DNA from: Liolophura sinensis
Lineage: Eukaryota > Mollusca > Polyplacophora > Chitonida > Chitonidae
Assembly (NCBI RefSeq): GCF_032854445.1
Contig: NC_088304.1
Location: 28,405,732 to 28,469,731 of the forward strand
DNA: 64,000 nt
Direction of reading: 5' to 3'
Of this stretch, positions 60,315-64,000 are shown piece by piece. How positions within the stretch are numbered: position 1 is the first letter of the stretch; each line of letters opens with the position of its first letter. The notes beneath the pieces are model-generated. The model was not told the DNA's origin. It saw only the letters and a list, made by a program, of their open reading frames with translations, and searched no databases. Both the position numbers and the translations under genes were made by a program.

Positions 60315-61629
60315 AAATTGAGTGTAAAAATATTGAAAAAGGGTGCAATAATCAGAGTAATACGGCACCTAAAATCAGTAGGTAATTATGAGGCTGGTTT
60401 TTATGCATATTATCCGCCAGCACACGTTAGTTTCCGCTGAATTACATGTAAGTCATACACGTCCGACTTTTTCCAGCGCCAGCTGTCAGAGCTTCACCAT
60501 TTAGTACGGTGTTTAAAAAGGTACAAGAATTACAACAAGCACGTCGAATTTTTCCACGAAATGGTTTGCTGCTCTGCATACATTTGTAAAAACACGTCGT
60601 GGAAGAACCCTGGAGTTAGCCTTTCTTTAAAGATTACTAACGATTTGGCCCTAGGGAAGGCGTGGGTTTTGCAGCAAAAGAAAGAAGGATTATATCTCAA
60701 CCGAAACAGTCGAAATAACTCTCGACAGTGTACAGCTTAAAGTTGTTCAATGTCTTTATTTCACTTTTGTCGTTTGGATATAGTGAAACAGGATCTCATC
60801 ATGTGGGCTAAAAACAATTAGTAGTCGAGACGAACTCCACTGAACAGTAACCCAATGCACAGTTTGGGTACATGTGCAGTTCTTTACATATTTCCCTGAG
60901 CATACCAATTGAAAGGTTGTGTATACTGGCAAATATTCAACGGCTTTCTTCTAATAGTTATATTCCAATTGGATTTATCAAACTCATGGTCTTGTGAAGA
61001 ATAAATAAATTCGCATACTCGGTCTGTTGCACTTTTGAGAGTTTGGAGACAAGGCTTTTTGTCCTGAAATTTTGGGCAGTCCAAAGATGCAGAGCTGTGA
61101 AATGCTAATTTCCAAATTTAAACACCTAAGCGCATTTTTATTTGGGAAATCTCTGAGCTTATGATTTCCGCTGCTCCCATTGTAACTACCTTTTGGAAGT
61201 TTTGTGATTAAAACTTGGAAATGCTCCAAACTTCAAGTGGATAACATTTTTTTCTCGAACACATAAAAGCCCAAATCCATCTCATCTGGGGCATTGACAT
61301 CGTCAAAATATAGAACTCACGATAAAGGGATTTGACTTCTGCCATTATGTACGTGTTCGACTTTCACACACATAACACAGAGTTTCCAACTGCTGTGCGG
61401 CAAGACTTTCTGAATATGTGTGATTATAAATATTAGGGTATGTCTGTTTAAGGGTGTGGTAGAGCGAAACGACAGGCGCTTTGCCTCGATGTTTGTGTGT
61501 ACTGGACACACAACTATAATGTTAACATCATTCAGGTTCTGGAGAAGTGAAACAAGTTCAGTTTTTAGGGTCTATTCATGTCTGTCTTTGTAAGTACAGT
61601 TTTACTGGTTCCTCATTGTGTTTACACAG

Positions 61630-61728
61630 AAAAGACAAACACCTTTACATCTGATAACGTCTCTTGGTCACGTGGATCTTCTACGTCTACTTGTACAGAA
61701 GAGCGATGATATAAACCTACAGGATCAC
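61630..61728 (+). CDS. Ankyrin-repeat exon (copy 2)
   Basis: Paralogue of the exon at 56856-56954, 4,774 bp downstream: 99 bp, phase 0, acceptor ttgtgtttacacag, donor GTACCT. It encodes KRQTPLHLITSLGHVDLLRL and ends DINLQDH. Consensus ankyrin positions are kept (TPLH, GHVDLLRLL). The differences from the first copy are mostly at surface positions, consistent with a functional duplicate. Confidence 0.75.
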
Positions 61729-61875
61729 GTACCTGGTTCTGGGCTACGGAATGTTTTAACACTATTTATGTTCTGTTCTGTTAACCATTACTCACTGTCT
61801 TTTTTTTAATTTTTGATTTCTTTCTTTTAGTAATGTGTTATAGTTTGTGTGCTGTCTTCATTTTTATATATTTAA

Positions 61876-62092
61876 AGACGTACAGCATAGAGAGTAAAAG
61901 CAGAGCCGCGACGACAATGTGATAGCTGGCAACTGGTCAGACATAATCGATGGAATACGTTCTCTTGTCAGTTACCTCAGTCAGAGTTTTATTGTAACTG
62001 CATAAATACTAGCAATTTACCCGCACCTAACACCATGGCTTAAGCAGAATAAAGTAAAAAAAAAGGAGTGATGTTAAATGGAATTTATTAGA
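61876..62092 (+). repeat. Dispersed ~220-bp repeat
   Basis: Second-duplicate counterpart of the repeat at 57.1 kb, with the same start and end, followed by the LINE RT fragment. Confidence 0.6.
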
Positions 62093-62234
62093 TGGAGTGG
62101 TCTAGAAATTCTCACAAAGCTGGTTCGTCATTCCATGTAACATACAGTTACATTAAAGCACTGCAAAAAGGAATCAGACCACAGGTAGCCTTAGTCCAAC
62201 AACTAAATCTTGGTATATGCAGCCGTTCAGTTGT

Positions 62235-62720
62235 GTGGTTGTTTATTCCAGTAGTTTCGATCTGTTCGGTGCTGTCGTTTACATCGTATGCTCGATTCGA
62301 AACATTTTTAGTGATGCCTTTATTACTAATGAACATATGCTCTCCCAATTTTTCGAACTTGAAAAGATCTACGACACGGCTCGGAATTATGGAACCTTAA
62401 GAGATCTATCAGATCTGGGTCTTATAGTCCGCTTACCATTATGTATATCTGGATTTTTATATGAATTAAAGGTACGGGTGGGGCCCACTCTTTCTAACTC
62501 TCATGAGCTGGAAATGGGTGTACCCCAGGGCGGTGTATTATCACCAACACTGAATAGCATTAAAATAAATAACTTAACCCAAAACTTTGGCATCTGGCAC
62601 AGTGGGTTCTTTCTATTTTTATGATTTTCTCATGTGCTATCGTGCTAAAAATATGAGTAACACCAAGCGTCAGCTGCACCTTTGTCCTTATAAGATCGAC
62701 AAATGTGGAGCTAAGAACGT
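62235..62720 (+). pseudogene. LINE reverse-transcriptase fragment, copy 2
   Basis: FFELEKIYDTARNYGTLRDL, then DLGLIVRLP and MGVPQGGVLSPTLNS, is the paralogue of the 57.5-kb fragment in the second duplicate. It better preserves the PQGGVLSP motif, but the YxDD region is frameshifted (FLFL). Confidence 0.75.
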
Positions 62721-62759
62721 TTTTACATTTTCCACTTAAAAAAACCTCAAAATACTTTA

Positions 62760-62970
62760 TATACTTCACAAAGCGGCGAACAAATTCAATACGATGAAGA
62801 TATGGCACCTAACCGCGGGCTAAGCGGAATAAGACACAGTTATAAAGCAGAGCGCCAGAGATTCTGGACGCCTTGTCAATATGTTGAAACCTGGAGTGAA
62901 GCGTTTGATGGGATAACATTGACACACTAGTTTTTGCAGGAATAACTTGTAACTTTAAATCTGCTCCCTG
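62760..62970 (-). mobile_element. Retroelement 3'-end remnant, copy 2
   Basis: Same family as 57.99-58.21 kb: gcgggctaagcggaat, gccagagattctggacg and ttgacacactagtttttgc. Minus orientation. Confidence 0.5.
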
Positions 62971-63074
62971 GCTTTTTCCACAACCCAAATTAATGTTTCA
63001 TCTAACACAATGAGTCCAGTACAAATCCTGTCACAATTTAATAACATTTTGCTGATTATAAACGCTAATTATCC

Positions 63075-63720
63075 GGATTATGAATTTTTATATACTGATG
63101 GGTGAAAGGATGGATACAGGGTTGCCTCTGCGGCTGTCTTAGAACAGCGTGTCTCTTTTCTTTGTCTTCCATATTCTTCAATCTTCTCTGCTGAGGTCAG
63201 GCAAATCAAGAAAGCAATGGTATGCACTGATTCACTCTCCTCTCTATTTGGAAATACAGCATAAAAATTTAAAAATTTTAGCCTTACATACCAAACTAAT
63301 TAAAAGAGGTAAGGATATAATATTCTGTTGGATAGCGAGTCATATTTGTATCAATGGAAACACAGTCCTAGACAAATAGGCAAAGTCTTCCTCAAATAAA
63401 CCTATATGGAAAATAACAATGTCTAATATTGATTTTTGGTCGAACATTCTTAAATATATTCGTCGTCTTGGGCGGGGTGAATGTACGTAATAAACTGCAC
63501 GCTATTCACCCTGTCATTGGCTATAATTCGGATACACGTGATATGTCTGGAAGAGACTACGTAGTTTTAACGAGAATTCTATTGTGGATAGGGGCACTGT
63601 CCTACGGTGTGCTGGAAGCGATGCTATATTGGGCAAAGACTCCTCACGGTCAACTCTATATGTGATTTGTCTGACAGCATTGCAAGCAATGCTGTGATAA
63701 AATTCTTGAGGGCCATTGGC
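63075..63720 (+). pseudogene. LINE RNase H and C-terminal remnant, copy 2
   Basis: LYTDG followed by an in-frame stop, then VASAAVLEQRVSFLCLP, FSAEVR, and further on KLIKRGKDIIFCWIASHICI and GNTVLDK (RNase H DIxFCWxxSHxxIxGN), and finally HPVIGYNSDTRDMSGRDYVV. It is longer than the copy at 59.2 kb because the central RNase H part survives here. Stops and shifts show it is dead. Confidence 0.7.
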
Positions 63721-64000
63721 CTGTAGCATAAAATATTATGTGTACTCATTATTATTAATATACATATGGATGGAAAGATATATGGATATACAATATGTGA
63801 AAAACTATATTAAAAATCTCGTGGTTTTTGAGTTTTAACTGTCTTGATTTTTCTTGTCTGCTTTTAAACATGTTTGTTTTATTTTTAATGTTTTCATTAT
63901 CATCCCGAAACCAATCATCGCCTCTTGTTGTCGACATGATATGGTGGAAACATTGCCAGTGTGGAATTAAGCCCAAATCATTTATTCAATGTTACTTCAC

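Larger units (their letters stand above)
55286..64000. repeat. Tandem duplication of about 4.8 kb carrying ankyrin exons
   Basis: Sequence from 55286 to about 60062 is repeated from 60063 to the window end with an offset of about 4,775 bp. Exons, introns, the dispersed 220-bp repeat and most LINE remnants recur in the same order. The two units differ by many substitutions and small indels, by an expanded TA tract in copy 2, and by extra LINE/RT pieces in copy 1 (58.0-59.1 kb). The second copy runs off the end of the window. Confidence 0.85.

Overview
This looks like nuclear DNA of a marine lophotrochozoan invertebrate, most likely a mollusc. It is AT-rich and intron-rich, and it carries tRNA-derived SINEs with (AAAT)n or (CACT)n tails of a kind I associate with mollusc and other lophotrochozoan genomes. 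It also holds decayed Jockey/CR1-type LINEs, many mini- and microsatellites, and a lophotrochozoan-style peptide GPCR. The organism assignment is inference. Nothing bacterial, plasmid-like or phage-like was seen, and there are no operons.

Layout. 0-12 kb: intergenic DNA with SINE fragments, a GACCAA-rich repeat, a 64-bp tandem array, a possible solo LTR, and a near-perfect inverted repeat enclosing TA arrays (11.0-11.5 kb). 12.7-19.3 kb: five unrelated minisatellite arrays almost back to back (units about 101, 32, 40, 56 and 52 bp). 19.4-21.3 kb: SINEs and a LINE endonuclease fragment interrupted by a SINE with a clear target-site duplication. 23.5-29.8 kb: a large diverged inverted duplication, each arm carrying SINEs the other lacks, with LINE ORF1/endonuclease remnants at its outer ends. 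31.5-41.5 kb (minus strand): a four-exon gene for a secreted 243-residue C-type lectin with a PAN-like C-terminal module; its introns hold repeats and reverse-transcriptase remnants. 46.4-47.5 kb (minus): a class A (rhodopsin-like) GPCR exon. 48-55 kb: mostly unassigned sequence plus SINEs. 55.1-64 kb: a 4.8-kb tandem duplication, with a 200-base assembly gap in the first copy, in which each unit has two 99-bp exons each encoding exactly one ankyrin repeat, plus LINE reverse-transcriptase and RNase H remnants.

Three real host genes are therefore supported: the lectin (reconstructed here from splice sites and consistently phase-1 introns), the GPCR, and a partial ankyrin-repeat gene. Most long open frames elsewhere come from microsatellites (YIYIYI, VCVCMY) or tandem arrays and are not genes. 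No wholly new molecular system is evident. The most notable points are the modular lectin with a degenerate sugar-binding site, the one-exon-per-repeat ankyrin duplication, the inverted duplication that preserves SINE empty sites, and the dense minisatellite cluster.
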